DNA from: Paramecium sonneborni
Lineage: Eukaryota; Ciliophora; Oligohymenophorea; Peniculida; Parameciidae
NCBI GenBank assembly: GCA_905182985.1
Contig: CAJJDN010000101.1
Location: forward strand, 338,339 to 402,338
Direction of reading: 5' to 3'
Length of the DNA stretch: 64,000 nucleotides
Shown one piece after another: positions 24,361-35,425 of this stretch; the first letter of the stretch is position 1, and each line of letters starts with the position of its first letter. The notes under the pieces were generated by a model. It was not told the DNA's origin. It worked only from the letters and a program-made list of their open reading frames with translations, and did not search any database. A program made the position numbers and the translations under genes.

Positions 24361-25550
24361 TAAAATCGAGAGTTTAAATAAGAAGTAAATAGAATGAGGA
24401 GATTAGTAATTATGAGTTGATATAATATTGAAAATAGTATAATAAATAATATGACGCATTATATAAGTTAAATAATTTTTGGGAAATGACAATTATTAAA
24501 AAAAATGTTTGTAACAATCCTAAGATCCCCTGTGTTATTATAACTAAAACCAAAACTTGGATATTAGAAATACTTAACAAGACTTAGAACAGTTTCCTTA
24601 GCAGGTGCAGTTACTATTGGTGCTGCTGCTTATTATTGTTATGAATGCTTCTGGAATACTTCTATGGAATTTATTCATCATCCAGAAGCAATAGAGAAGC
24701 ATATTCTTAATATATTTGCTGATGTAAAGTTTAAGTATATAGAAGATCAAGTATAAGCCTACTTTATATATTCCTCACAGATTGATGTAACTAGCATATG
24801 CAACTCGTTGGGAATAAAAACTTGATATAGAATTTGAAAGATAACTATTTAAACTATCAGATGGAGGATAATTAGCTTTAGATTGGAAGAATAAACATGT
24901 TGTTACAAATAAACCACTTATTTTAATAACTCATGGGTTAACAGGTGGTTCTGAAACTAATTATATAAAACATGCTGCTGAAACTTTAGCTAATGCTGGC
25001 TATTAAGTAGTGTGTTTTAATTAAAGAGGAGTAGCTAATTGTGAATTATTGACAAGTAAATATCATTTTCATGGATGTACAAATGATCTAAGAGAAGTCA
25101 TCAATTACTTATAAGAAAATAAATAAAAGGGATAATAAATATTTGGATTAGGATTTTCTATTGGAGGCAGTCTTCTATTGAAATATGCAGGAGAAGAAGG
25201 TTATAAATGTAAACTCAATAGGGTATTTTCTGTTGCAAATCCATATGATCTATTAGATTGTTCTCATAATATTATGAAATTTAGAAACAAAATTTATGAT
25301 TGGTCAATTACTTGTAATTTCAAAATGCTACTTAAATAACATTAAAATTCATTAGCAGAAAATTAAAAGACTAAAGGAATTTAAATTGAGGAAGCATTAT
25401 AAGCTAAAAATACTTATGAATTTGATGAACTTATTACAAGAAGATTATTTGATTTTGATTCTCCTGAATAGTTATATTCATCAATTGGATGTGGCAATTA
25501 TATAAAAGATGTCAAAGTTCCTGTTTTTATTATGCATTCAAAAGATGATC
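24361..25550 (+). repeat. Direct duplication, copy 1 (1190 bp), likely unmerged contig overlap
   Basis: Positions 24361-25550 appear identical to 25552-26741, separated only by a single n at 25551. The copy starts with TAAAATCGAGAG and breaks inside the hydrolase gene at GATGATC. Absence of divergence and the lone n argue for an assembly join of overlapping contig ends, not a biological repeat. Confidence 0.93.
24505..25550 (+). pseudogene. Truncated duplicate of the ABHD hydrolase gene (probable assembly artefact)
   Basis: Same sequence as the 5' portion of the intact gene at 25696, beginning at the equivalent ATG and ending at the n after HSKDD, before the catalytic His region. It lacks the last roughly 50 codons. 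Because the copy is exact, including the introns, it should be treated as the same locus counted twice rather than as a pseudogene in the cell. Confidence 0.85.
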
Positions 25551-25551
25551 N

Positions 25552-26741
25552 TAAAATCGAGAGTTTAAATAAGAAGTAAATAGAATGAGGAGATTAGTAA
25601 TTATGAGTTGATATAATATTGAAAATAGTATAATAAATAATATGACGCATTATATAAGTTAAATAATTTTTGGGAAATGACAATTATTAAAAAAAATGTT
25701 TGTAACAATCCTAAGATCCCCTGTGTTATTATAACTAAAACCAAAACTTGGATATTAGAAATACTTAACAAGACTTAGAACAGTTTCCTTAGCAGGTGCA
25801 GTTACTATTGGTGCTGCTGCTTATTATTGTTATGAATGCTTCTGGAATACTTCTATGGAATTTATTCATCATCCAGAAGCAATAGAGAAGCATATTCTTA
25901 ATATATTTGCTGATGTAAAGTTTAAGTATATAGAAGATCAAGTATAAGCCTACTTTATATATTCCTCACAGATTGATGTAACTAGCATATGCAACTCGTT
26001 GGGAATAAAAACTTGATATAGAATTTGAAAGATAACTATTTAAACTATCAGATGGAGGATAATTAGCTTTAGATTGGAAGAATAAACATGTTGTTACAAA
26101 TAAACCACTTATTTTAATAACTCATGGGTTAACAGGTGGTTCTGAAACTAATTATATAAAACATGCTGCTGAAACTTTAGCTAATGCTGGCTATTAAGTA
26201 GTGTGTTTTAATTAAAGAGGAGTAGCTAATTGTGAATTATTGACAAGTAAATATCATTTTCATGGATGTACAAATGATCTAAGAGAAGTCATCAATTACT
26301 TATAAGAAAATAAATAAAAGGGATAATAAATATTTGGATTAGGATTTTCTATTGGAGGCAGTCTTCTATTGAAATATGCAGGAGAAGAAGGTTATAAATG
26401 TAAACTCAATAGGGTATTTTCTGTTGCAAATCCATATGATCTATTAGATTGTTCTCATAATATTATGAAATTTAGAAACAAAATTTATGATTGGTCAATT
26501 ACTTGTAATTTCAAAATGCTACTTAAATAACATTAAAATTCATTAGCAGAAAATTAAAAGACTAAAGGAATTTAAATTGAGGAAGCATTATAAGCTAAAA
26601 ATACTTATGAATTTGATGAACTTATTACAAGAAGATTATTTGATTTTGATTCTCCTGAATAGTTATATTCATCAATTGGATGTGGCAATTATATAAAAGA
26701 TGTCAAAGTTCCTGTTTTTATTATGCATTCAAAAGATGATC
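25552..26741 (+). repeat. Direct duplication, copy 2 (1190 bp)
   Basis: Second copy of the 24361-25550 block. Here the sequence continues past the duplication end into CCTATAGTTCC and completes the hydrolase reading frame, so this is the copy to keep. Confidence 0.93.
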
Positions 26742-26936
26742 CTATAGTTCCTCAATTTCTCGTTCCTTATGATTAAATTAAGTAAAATCCTAATATAATT
26801 GTTGGTTTGACTAATAGAGGAGCTCATGTTGAATGGTTTACAGGTTTTAAACCACGAAGAGTATCTATTTATTATTATATTTTAGTGGATTATGAATCCT
26901 ATACTAAAGTATTTCGAAGAGATACAATCACTATGA
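25696..26936 (+). CDS. Alpha/beta hydrolase, ABHD1/ABHD3-like
   Basis: Membrane-anchored lipase/esterase-type hydrolase of 398 residues. N-terminal hydrophobic segment (SLAGAVTIGAAAYYCY), then the cap start KPTLYIPHRLMQ, the strand and oxyanion region LILITHGLTGGS, GYQVVCFNQRG, DLREVINYL, the nucleophile elbow GLGFSIGGS (catalytic Ser), the Asp in HSKDDPIVP and the His in RGAHVEWF. The pattern HGLTGGSE..Y, FN.RG and GFS.GG is typical of the ABHD1/3 and yeast Eht1/YMR210w group acting on phospholipids or acyl esters. Introns of 19 nt (at FAD|KIK) and 25 nt (at PRR|WIM) give 399 codons. The coiled-coil gene begins 23 bp downstream. Confidence 0.9.
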
Positions 26937-26959
26937 TTATTATATAATTATTATATTTT

Positions 26960-27768
26960 ATGAGCAGAATTAATTTAGGCAGTCCTTCTTATTACTTCTC
27001 TTCTTCAGCTCCTAAGCTTGATAATCTGTAATAGAGTCCAAAAAAAGAATTCTTTGATGCCTCTCGTCAATTAGAAAAGGCAAAGAGAAGAGTCTAACTA
27101 CTAAAACTAGAAAATGAAATAAGGTACACTTAAGATATGAATATTCATTTCTTAGAGAAAAGAAAGCTTAAATACAATAACAGAAGAATGAACAATTAAC
27201 CAGAATTCGTGAAGATCATGAATAATTTAAAGAATTTGTATATAAATTACATCTATTTAGAAATAAATGCATAAGGATTAAGTAAATATGTAGATTTAGA
27301 GTTTGGTATCTCGAACTCGTAATCTGAAAAGATAATAATCATAAGAGAAAATTTATATTTAATAAAACTTCCTTTAGATGAAACAATAAGAAGTCAAAAA
27401 TATAAAAGAGCAGTCTCAAAAAAATGAATACCTTATTAGATAGAATCTCGATAATATTAAATAATAAAAATATGAACAAAAATAATAGATTCTCACTTAA
27501 GAACAGTTAGCTTAATAAAGCATTAACAATTTTCATAAATAAAGATATTTAAAACATTAATAAGATCATTATCACTCGAAATCTTAACATATGATTGAAG
27601 CTGAAAATAAATTAAGTATGATAGAAGAATTAAGAAAATAAGAAGCTTTATTATTATAAAAATTAGAAACTACAGTAATTTATATTTTTATTTTAGTCTA
27701 AAATGAATACAAGTCTAGTTGCTCGACAAATGTCTACAACAACACCTAAAACAGACTTTAATAATTGA
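26960..27768 (+). CDS. Coiled-coil protein
   Basis: Protein of 243 residues. A Ser/Pro-containing start (INLGSPSYYFSSSAPKLD) precedes long charged helices (QLEKAKRRVQLLKLENEI, IRQNLDNIKQQKYEQKQQ, IEAENKLSMIEELRKQEA), predicted to form a coiled coil almost to the end (MSTTTPKTDFNN). Three introns (32, 23 and 22 nt) give 244 codons. No domain can be named; such proteins in ciliates are often basal body, cortical or ciliary components. It starts immediately after the ABHD-like gene on the same strand. Confidence 0.75.
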
Positions 27769-28018
27769 AAAATGTAAATTATCTATATTTATTTTATCAA
27801 TCTAAAATTTATTCACTTGTATATATATAAAAGAAGATGCTAATATTAAATAAAAATTTGAATATTTTAATAAGAAAATCTGAAAAATTATTCTTAAACA
27901 TTAATTCATTTTAGATTAGTTATAATGTAGATTAAATGCTTAAACATATAAACTTGAATTATTTTGAAATAATATAAAATTAATATATAGTTTAATATAA
28001 CAATATTATATAAATAAA

Positions 28019-29096
28019 ATGAATTTGCTTTCACCACAAAACAAAAGCGTAATACTTTTCTTTTTATTTGCTGGGGTAGCTATAATTGTTAGCTTAATTT
28101 TGCTAGTTTTAGCTATTACCTTCTTCCCTATTACAATTGGACTATTTTTCATAGTAAAGTATACACCTGTAAGTAAAATCAAAAATATTAGATCCGACAC
28201 ACTTTTGTAAAAATCTATCATCAAATATATGACTATTTGTTTTACTAGAGTGAGAAGCCTAGAAAAATTTTATGGGGATTTATTTATGATTTTATGTGTG
28301 CATATTTTCCATTAAATAAATGGAGAGCCATGAATTATGGATATGCAATATTAAATGAAAACGGGCGTATACTCAACAATTTAGATGAATAGTAAGAGGA
28401 AGAAAGATTCTGTCTCTAATTATATCATATGGTGGCTACAAATTGTTTAAAATTAAAAGATTTATAAGGGAAAAGAGTATTAGAAGTTGGAAGTGGAAGA
28501 GGAGGTGGATTACATTATATTCATTCATCTTTAAAACCAGAATATTGCGTTGGTGTTGATTATTCTTAGAATTAAGTTGACTTTTGTAAGACAACTTATG
28601 GATCTAGCCAAAAATTATAATATATGCAAGGTGATGCTGAAAATCTAACTAATTTAAATATCTAATCATTCGATTTAATTATCAATGTTGAATCATCACA
28701 TTGTTATGGCAACTTTTAAAGATTTGTTTAAGAAGTTACTAAATTGTTAAATACAGGAGGCTTATTTGTTATTACAGATTTTAGAGCTGCTTAAGAAATT
28801 AAATAATTTGAATAAGACTTATAATCAACTGGACTGGTAAGATATTTCATTTTTATCATAGAAATTGGAAAACAAGGTAGATATTACAATTAATGTCTTA
28901 TAAGCATTAAAATTAGATGAAAAGAGAAAATAATAATGGATGACTAGACACTGTGGCATAAGTATATCATTTATCCTATTAATTAGTATTTAGAAAATTC
29001 TTTAGTAAATTTAGTGGTGTTTAAAGTTCTCGTATTTTTTAAGAGTTCAGTGAAAGAAAAACACTATATCTAATTTATGCCTTAAGGAAGGTTTGA
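28019..29096 (+). CDS. Membrane-anchored SAM-dependent methyltransferase
   Basis: Protein of 334 residues. An N-terminal hydrophobic region (two passes: VILFFLFAGVAIIVSLILL, ITFFPITIGLFFIV) is followed by a class I methyltransferase domain: motif I GKRVLEVGSGRGGGLHYI, motif II VGVDYSQNQV, the DAENL acidic loop, FDLIINVESSHCYGNF (motif IV) and LLNTGGLFVITDFR (motif VI). The C-terminus (SERKTLYLIYALRK) matches phthiotriol/phenolphthiotriol or sterol-type methyltransferases widespread in protists. Introns of 23, 25 and 25 nt give 335 codons. Substrate unknown; a membrane lipid is likely because of the anchor. Confidence 0.85.
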
Positions 29097-29723
29097 ATAA
29101 ATAAATCATTTTAATAAATTAAATATATCCTCATAATTCTTTTTATTTACTATAAACACTTTTCTCAAAATTCTATAAAGAAAATATATTCCTTTAAATT
29201 TCTTAAAACAATATTTTTCTCATTCTAATTCTCATACATTATTTTCAGATAGAAAACTATAATTAATAAATTTGATGATAGTTATCAAATATCAAAAATT
29301 GAACTTACATGATATATTATTAGTAATTTTGAATAAATGATATTTTGGAACGAGAATAATTTGAAAGAATAAAAAAAATGAATCTTTTATTAATTCTAAA
29401 TTTATTAATATTAGAGTAAGCAACTTTAAATTGAATATAGTAATTGCTAAATCATTTGATATAAACTTTTACTATTTCAAATGAAATTTACTCAAATTTG
29501 CACAATTAAATAATATTAGATATTAATTAGGAGATTAAATTTGATTTTAATATTACAATTCACATTTACATTTTTTGATATGAATAGAGAGATATTCATC
29601 CAAAAAATAATAGACAGATTTGATCTATTATATTTAAAAATCAACTTAATAAAAATAATATTTAAATGACAAATTCATTTTAGTATAAAATAATATACTT
29701 AATTAATTGATAATATATATATA
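29097..29723. other. AT-rich intergenic region
   Basis: About 630 bp between convergent genes. Only low-complexity A/T sequence is seen; no credible frame. Confidence 0.5.
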
Positions 29724-30824
29724 TCACTATTGAGTGAATTGATACGCAAAGTTTTCTTATACGCTAATTTCAAATGGATCTTCAGAAGTGGAGAGTCTTT
29801 TTAGATAACCAAGTGTAGTATTAGAAAAATATTATTACTAGCAGTTATTTTAGGGTGTAAAAGTTGAATGTTTTCTTCTTGCTTGCTATTATAATTTATG
29901 TCTAGTAGTAGAAATTTTAACAATTTAATTGTATTTATGAATTTAATCTAATTTTTTTTCATTTATTTCTTTCCAATAATGTTCCTTAATTTATTTATCA
30001 ACTTTATGGTAATAATGTAATAGATAGAATTCTTTTATAGAATGTTAAACCTTTTATATATCTGGAAGCAATTAGTAGATTTAAAAGAAAATTGTAGTTT
30101 AAAGTGATTAATATTCCAACTCAAACTCTTTAATTAACCTAATATACTTAATATATAAATTACTTTTCTAGAAATAGATATAATGCAATAACATCATTCC
30201 ATAAAAGTAATAATAGTTCATACATAATGTCTTCTTTGTTCAGTAATAAAATCTCTTTAAATAGAGAAGTTTAACAAAATATAAAATTTAATAGGTTTAT
30301 CGCTTTATAATACATATTTTAAATTCCTTCAAACTCTAACTTTATTGAATATTAATACACTTGATTGAATAGGTTTTCTAACTTTTGACCATCTTTATTA
30401 GAGAAATGCTATTAGCAAATCTTTATAAAACCTGAAAATAGAAATCTACAAATTTGTCTTCATTTTAATTAGAGTCATCTAAAAACCCATCCCAATCATT
30501 AAGATGTTCTGCAAATATTGGACCATGCATTAAATCATCTAATAAAACATGACATGCAGCCAAAATTTTTAATTTGACTCTGTAAGAAGTTTTTTATGGA
30601 AGTGCATTAAAAAACTTCTTAAATATAGTTCGTATTGAAATTGGAGTTAGCTATTCTTAGAATCCTTTCATTAGGTATTTCAAATCGGTCACATTTAATT
30701 AAGCAGCATTATTCAGTATTGAACTCTATAATAGATGTCTTTCAAAGTCAGATTTAAATATATTAATCATTTCACTATTCTTTTCATAAAATTTAATCAA
30801 TTTTATTTGCTAGTTCAATCCCAT
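29724..30824 (-). CDS. ANTH (AP180/CALM)-like endocytic adaptor, C-terminal exons uncertain
   Basis: Starts at ATG 30824 with helical repeats: KLIKFYEKNSEMINIF, TPISIRTIFKKFFNAL, VKLKILAACHVLLDDLMHG, then after a 23-nt intron (GTTTTA...AATAG) KLENLFNQVYQYSIKL, LLLLWNDVIALYLFLE and a stretch with TNCFQIYKRFN. The IYKRF block and the helical pattern match ANTH domains, which bind PtdIns(4,5)P2 and clathrin/AP2 during coated-pit formation. A later frame contains SEDPFEISV; DPF is the AP2 appendage-binding motif. Splicing of the last third is unresolved; the frame used stops at 29724, an alternative at 29675. Family call is from pattern only. Confidence 0.5.
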
Positions 30825-30899
30825 AAAAAGAATATGTATAATATAATTCAAGTATGAATCACAAACAAATACAAAATCAATAAATAATTATTGATGAAA

Positions 30900-31570
30900 A
30901 CAAAAAAAATAGATTGATTTTATGAATAAAATTTTTAAATTAATTAATATTTATTATTTCCTTAATTATTAATGAGTTAAGGTTAACAAGTAAAATTAAA
31001 GATAAAAGATTTCTAATTCTAAACTAAGAATATTTATTTTTTTTCCTTTATGTATCAGAGGTTGCTAAGTTATTGTTAAATGTTAATATTTATCTTAAAT
31101 ATTTTGGAAGCTTAACTTTGGTTCTCTAATTATTTTTAATAAACGTTCAAAATTCCTTCTTCAATTTTTATCTAATAGGGATTTTTTCATCATTTTATCC
31201 ACACATCAAAGGTATGAATGAATCTTTCATTTTATTTATTACTCTAATAATTGTTTCAAAAATCTAATTTATATTGTTATTAAGGCAAAAATTTATGCTC
31301 TTTAAAGTTTATCTTGTATTTTATGAAACATTAAAACTTATTGTTAAATATATATAATATTTAATATCAAAAACTATTACTTTTTCAAGTCAAATTTAAT
31401 TCTTAACCTTTATTAAGTGTTTAAAAGCCTATCTTACATTATCAACAGTGTTTCTAACTCTGGTTGTATATCTAATTAATGATGTTATTTTCCATAAATT
31501 TTTTTTATAATCTTTTCATAGAAGCTATTTAATTTCGTTTAGAAAATTTATCAAAATTATCTGAATCCAA
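30900..31570 (-). pseudogene. Coding-like remnants, minus strand
   Basis: Several short frames on the minus strand look protein-like, for example YTTRVRNTVDNVRQAF, MKDSFIPLMCGQNDEKI and ERLLKIIREPKLSFQNI, but they lie in different frames separated by TGA codons and cannot be joined by convincing short introns. This suggests a decayed gene. Chance cannot be excluded in such AT-rich sequence. Confidence 0.3.
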
Positions 31571-31686
31571 AAAAAAAGAAAAAAAATTGAGATGGAAGAA
31601 CAAGTATTTGTAAATTGAATACTTAAATTAATAAGGATAAACAAATAAGTAAGATTTTTTAATTTTATAAGTAATTTGAATCATTT

Positions 31687-32378
31687 TCATTTTATACTTG
31701 TTATACTCGAAATAATTGGTATGCTAGCTAAACTCTTTTAACTATAAGGTGGTTATTTTAATTCCTTTACTTAAATAATTGGAAATCGTTTAGCACTATA
31801 TTAATCAAAATTTAATACTGTGTAATTTGGAAGGACTTTTCTTCTGTATTTTATAATTGTTATATTAAGTTATCATATATTTTCTTAGTTATAATTTTTG
31901 GGCTTATTATACTTGAATTAAGATTATTTTATTATTAATTGAAATTTTCCAGTTTATTTTTTAGATCACTACTCAACTCTGTCAATTTTTATGTCTATTC
32001 TTCAAGAGATCGAACTTATTTATTTTATATCTCTTTATTAATCCTTTCTAATCTTTTATTTTCTTTAATTAGAAATTGTAACTTCTGCTCATATTAAGAT
32101 TTCTGATTATCAAGTTAATTTTATAGCGATTCCTTTTTCATCTATTATTCGTTTTACAAAAATGCTTGCTCTTATAATTATTAATTATCCTTCTTTAATT
32201 GAATAAGTTCAACTTGTTGCAATTCTAATTATTCTTCAAGTTGCTGTACATAATTAATTTGAACTGCTGCATTTTATAATTATCGTTATAAACCATAAAC
32301 AAGTAGAGATAATCTTTAATTTTCTTATGTTAACTTTTTATTAATATAGTGTAGATTGTCTTTATTTATGTGATCCAT
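31687..32378 (-). CDS. Gln-rich coiled-coil protein
   Basis: Protein of 222 residues with continuous heptads from about residue 10 to 170 (QLEEQLELQQVELIQLKK, YEQKLQFLIKENKRLERI, RSLEEQTQKLTELSSDL), then a polar tail (KELKQPPYSQKSLASIPI) to TGA 31687. Many Gln codons are TAA/TAG, so the gene is invisible to the standard code. One 23-nt intron (GTATTA...TATAG) near the C-terminus restores frame and yields 223 codons. It is divergent from the plus-strand gene at 32464, with 85 bp shared upstream sequence. No domain is recognised. Confidence 0.7.
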
Positions 32379-32463
32379 AAATTATTAATGATAAAATAAG
32401 TAATTAATAGTATTTACATAATACTTAATTTATTACATGATTAAGTTCTGTTATTAATAATAA

Positions 32464-34061
32464 ATGTTATTTCAAACTAGGGAAAAAACATCTCGTTCTG
32501 TTTCACCTGCAAATCGTTCAGATTTAGTAACCATAATTCCGAGGTCTCAAAGTCCAACCATAACAAAAGAACAACTATAAGTATTAATTCGTCTAATTTA
32601 GAACATTAAATTTTACAATCGTTTCTATAGATAGGAACAACGTTATCAACTTTTATAAGAATAGGTTATACAGATATTTATAAAGCATAGATTAATGCAG
32701 AGATCAAGGCATTATCAAATAAGAAGAAGATTACATAAAATTCTTATACAATTATTGCTAATTAATTACAATAACGAATTTAGGAAGCTATATTTAAATT
32801 TTAATGTGAAAGGCTTGATTTTGCATAAATAGGAGCTGCATTCACAGAATTAAAAATATTTTAAGAAATTGTTTTTAATAGCGATTGTGAATGTATAATT
32901 TTTAATTTTATTATAGTGATAAATAGTGATTAACCTTTAAATTTGAGAGGAAAACAAGAAGTAATTATAAATTTTATAAAAGATGTTAATGCATGAAATG
33001 TTATGGAATCTAGTATCATAAGATGGAGAATGTGAATAAGTTGAAACTCAAATGGTTTTATGTGTTTTTAGAATATTGATGGATCCTGTTAAATTAACAG
33101 TTGAAGAGACAGCTTAATTAATTTTAGATTTTTTAAATTTTGAAATAACAAATTATGCTTAAAAATTTGATCAAGCTAAAAGATTAGTTGTACAATTTAG
33201 AGCACTTACATAAAATTAGATGTTCTCTAATTATCAAGATAAAAAAAGAGAAATTGAAGATGTTAAAGAAAAATATTCACCTTCGATTAATTAAAAATCA
33301 TAAATTTTAGCATATTAAAATAGACAAAAATACATAGATAAATAGTTAAGTACTTAAAGTTAAAGTTGCATTGATATTCTTTTAAAAAAGAAAGAAGAAT
33401 TCAACAGAGAAATTCAAAAATAATAATTACAAAAATAAGAAGAGAAAATGAAAGAATGTACATTTTAACCAAAAATAAATTAAAATTATTCATAAAATTC
33501 TACAATTGATGTTGTTAGCAGATTATATACTTAAGAATCTATTCATTAAAAAAGGTTATATTAAGAAGAAAATATAAGAAAAACATAAGAATAAAGAGAA
33601 ATGATTGAATTAAACTAGTGCACTTTTACTCCCTTAATAAATGATGGTATTCCTCTATCCATAACAAGTGCAAATACTCCAAAAGATTATGAAAAAATGG
33701 TAGATAGAATGAGAAAAGCTAATAATAAAGCAAGAGAACAAAAAGAAAAACTAAATCAGTATTTATTAAACATATAATTAGTATATCTACTGGAGAATAA
33801 CTAGATAAACTTAGGAATTCTCCCTTTAATCCTCCTTAAATGATAAATAGACCAAAACTTAAAAAAAAGCCTATTGTAATTATGGATGTAAATATATGCC
33901 CAGGAAAATAAGGGAGATTAGCTTTATATGAAGATTAAGACCCTTAAGATGTTGTTAAGAACTTTTCAAAGCTATTTAATTTGAATACAGAAATGTCAGA
34001 TATTTTACTTAATGTTTTAGAATAGGAAAGATAAAAAATGATTAAAAAATAATGCACTTGA
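32464..34061 (+). CDS. Cytoskeleton-type protein with CxFxPxIN motifs
   Basis: Protein of 500 residues. The N-terminal part is Ser/Arg-rich, followed by a helical region (QLQQRIQEAIFKFQCERLDF, GAAFTELKIFQEIVF) and a block LVSQDGECEQVETQMVLCVF. Two diagnostic motifs, ECTFQPKIN and QCTFTPLIN, are of a kind common in ciliate and flagellar coiled-coil proteins, and a charged C-terminus follows (LLNVLEQERQKMIKKQCT). Four introns (26, 24, 22 and 23 nt, one beginning GTTATA) give 501 codons. The EF-hand-like wording of some parts is too weak for a claim. A role in cilia or the cortex is inferred. Confidence 0.7.
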
Positions 34062-35425
34062 AAAAATGATGTTGCTCAAAATCTTTGGTTTTTAAATTAT
34101 TTTAAAATAAATATCAAACTAATTCTTTTTTCAAAATTGTAATTAGAAATAATAATTTTCATTCTGTTCAAAAGGTTTTAATTTCCTTCATAATTACAAA
34201 CAAAGTATAAACTATATTTCTTACACACTTTATCTTAAATTTTTGTAGACTAAAAAATTTATCTCTTAACCCAAGTCTTAAATTTAATTAATAATTATAC
34301 ATAAATATCTAGATTACTTTCTATAAGAACTTTTTTATTATTTTTAAACAGCATATATAATTGAATAACCTTTTTCAAAAAATAAATTAATTTTTTTTTC
34401 AAATTATTAAATATCTAATAATAAAAGTTCTTAAAATTACAATTTTACAAAGAGTTCTTCTTCACATACTTAAATTATTTTTCATCATAACAATAAGGCT
34501 TGAGCTCTAATAATTCAATGATTAAATTTAATTTATGTATGTATTTTTATTTCTCAAATGAACCTATATTCTCCTATAAATAAATATACATAGTCAATAA
34601 ATTTTAATTCTTTAATTTCTAAGATTTGTAAATAAAAATACTATGCTAAAAATTAATAATTCTAAATTATACAAAATAATTAAAAGGATCATTCTACCTG
34701 AAAATCTTTATTTAAATATTCAATTAAAGTATTTGATCATCAATAGAGGGTTTAAGAGAGGATTTTAGATTATATATTACTTAAAAATAAAATTTTAAGT
34801 TTCATAATTCTAAATTAATGTAAATGATAAATTTAAATTCGAAAATTTAACAATTTTTTAGAAAATAAAATTATTGAAAACTGCTCATTCTAAATTTTTT
34901 GTTATAAAAAATATTTTAGTATATCTTTCATTCTCACTTATTAGTATTAAGTCTTGTTAATGACTTTTAAAAATCTATTTGATTAGTTTTATTATTTTAC
35001 ATAACTTTTTTAAAAAAGATGATTTAAAAATAAAACAACAATTTTCAAGTTTTTAGTAAAACAAACTGTAATTTTTTCATTAATAATAATTAAATAAAAA
35101 CTTTTTCAGAAATTTAATTTTTGATAATGTTATTAACCTCACTTATTTCATTTAAAAATAAATTAAATTTAATCATATAAAATAATAAGTATTGTGATAA
35201 TGATAAATTAACTATCAATTTTGAGTCTTTTTAGTTATAATTACTAATAATTATCAATAATTTAATAAAAATTTAAGAATTTATTTGAAAAAGTTGATTA
35301 AATGATTTTTTTATAATAAAGAACAAATTTGCCTTCAATTATACTAATTTAAAGCTTGAATATATTTATAATTCCAGTTTTTAATTTAGGTATGTATTTA
35401 ATTTAATCAATATTAATATTTAAAA
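34062..35425. other. Long AT-rich gene desert
   Basis: Nearly 1.4 kb without a credible gene on either strand. Poly-A/T tracts and many TGA codons in all frames. This is the longest gap in the otherwise compact left half. Confidence 0.5.

Noticed and set aside
24505..26936. Tandem paralogous hydrolase genes
   Set aside because: The two copies are identical including introns and flanks and are separated by one n; an assembly overlap explains this better.
28019..28210. 63-codon standard-code ORF as a complete small membrane protein
   Set aside because: It is the first exon of the methyltransferase gene; the TAA at its end is a Gln codon or lies beyond the 23-nt intron.
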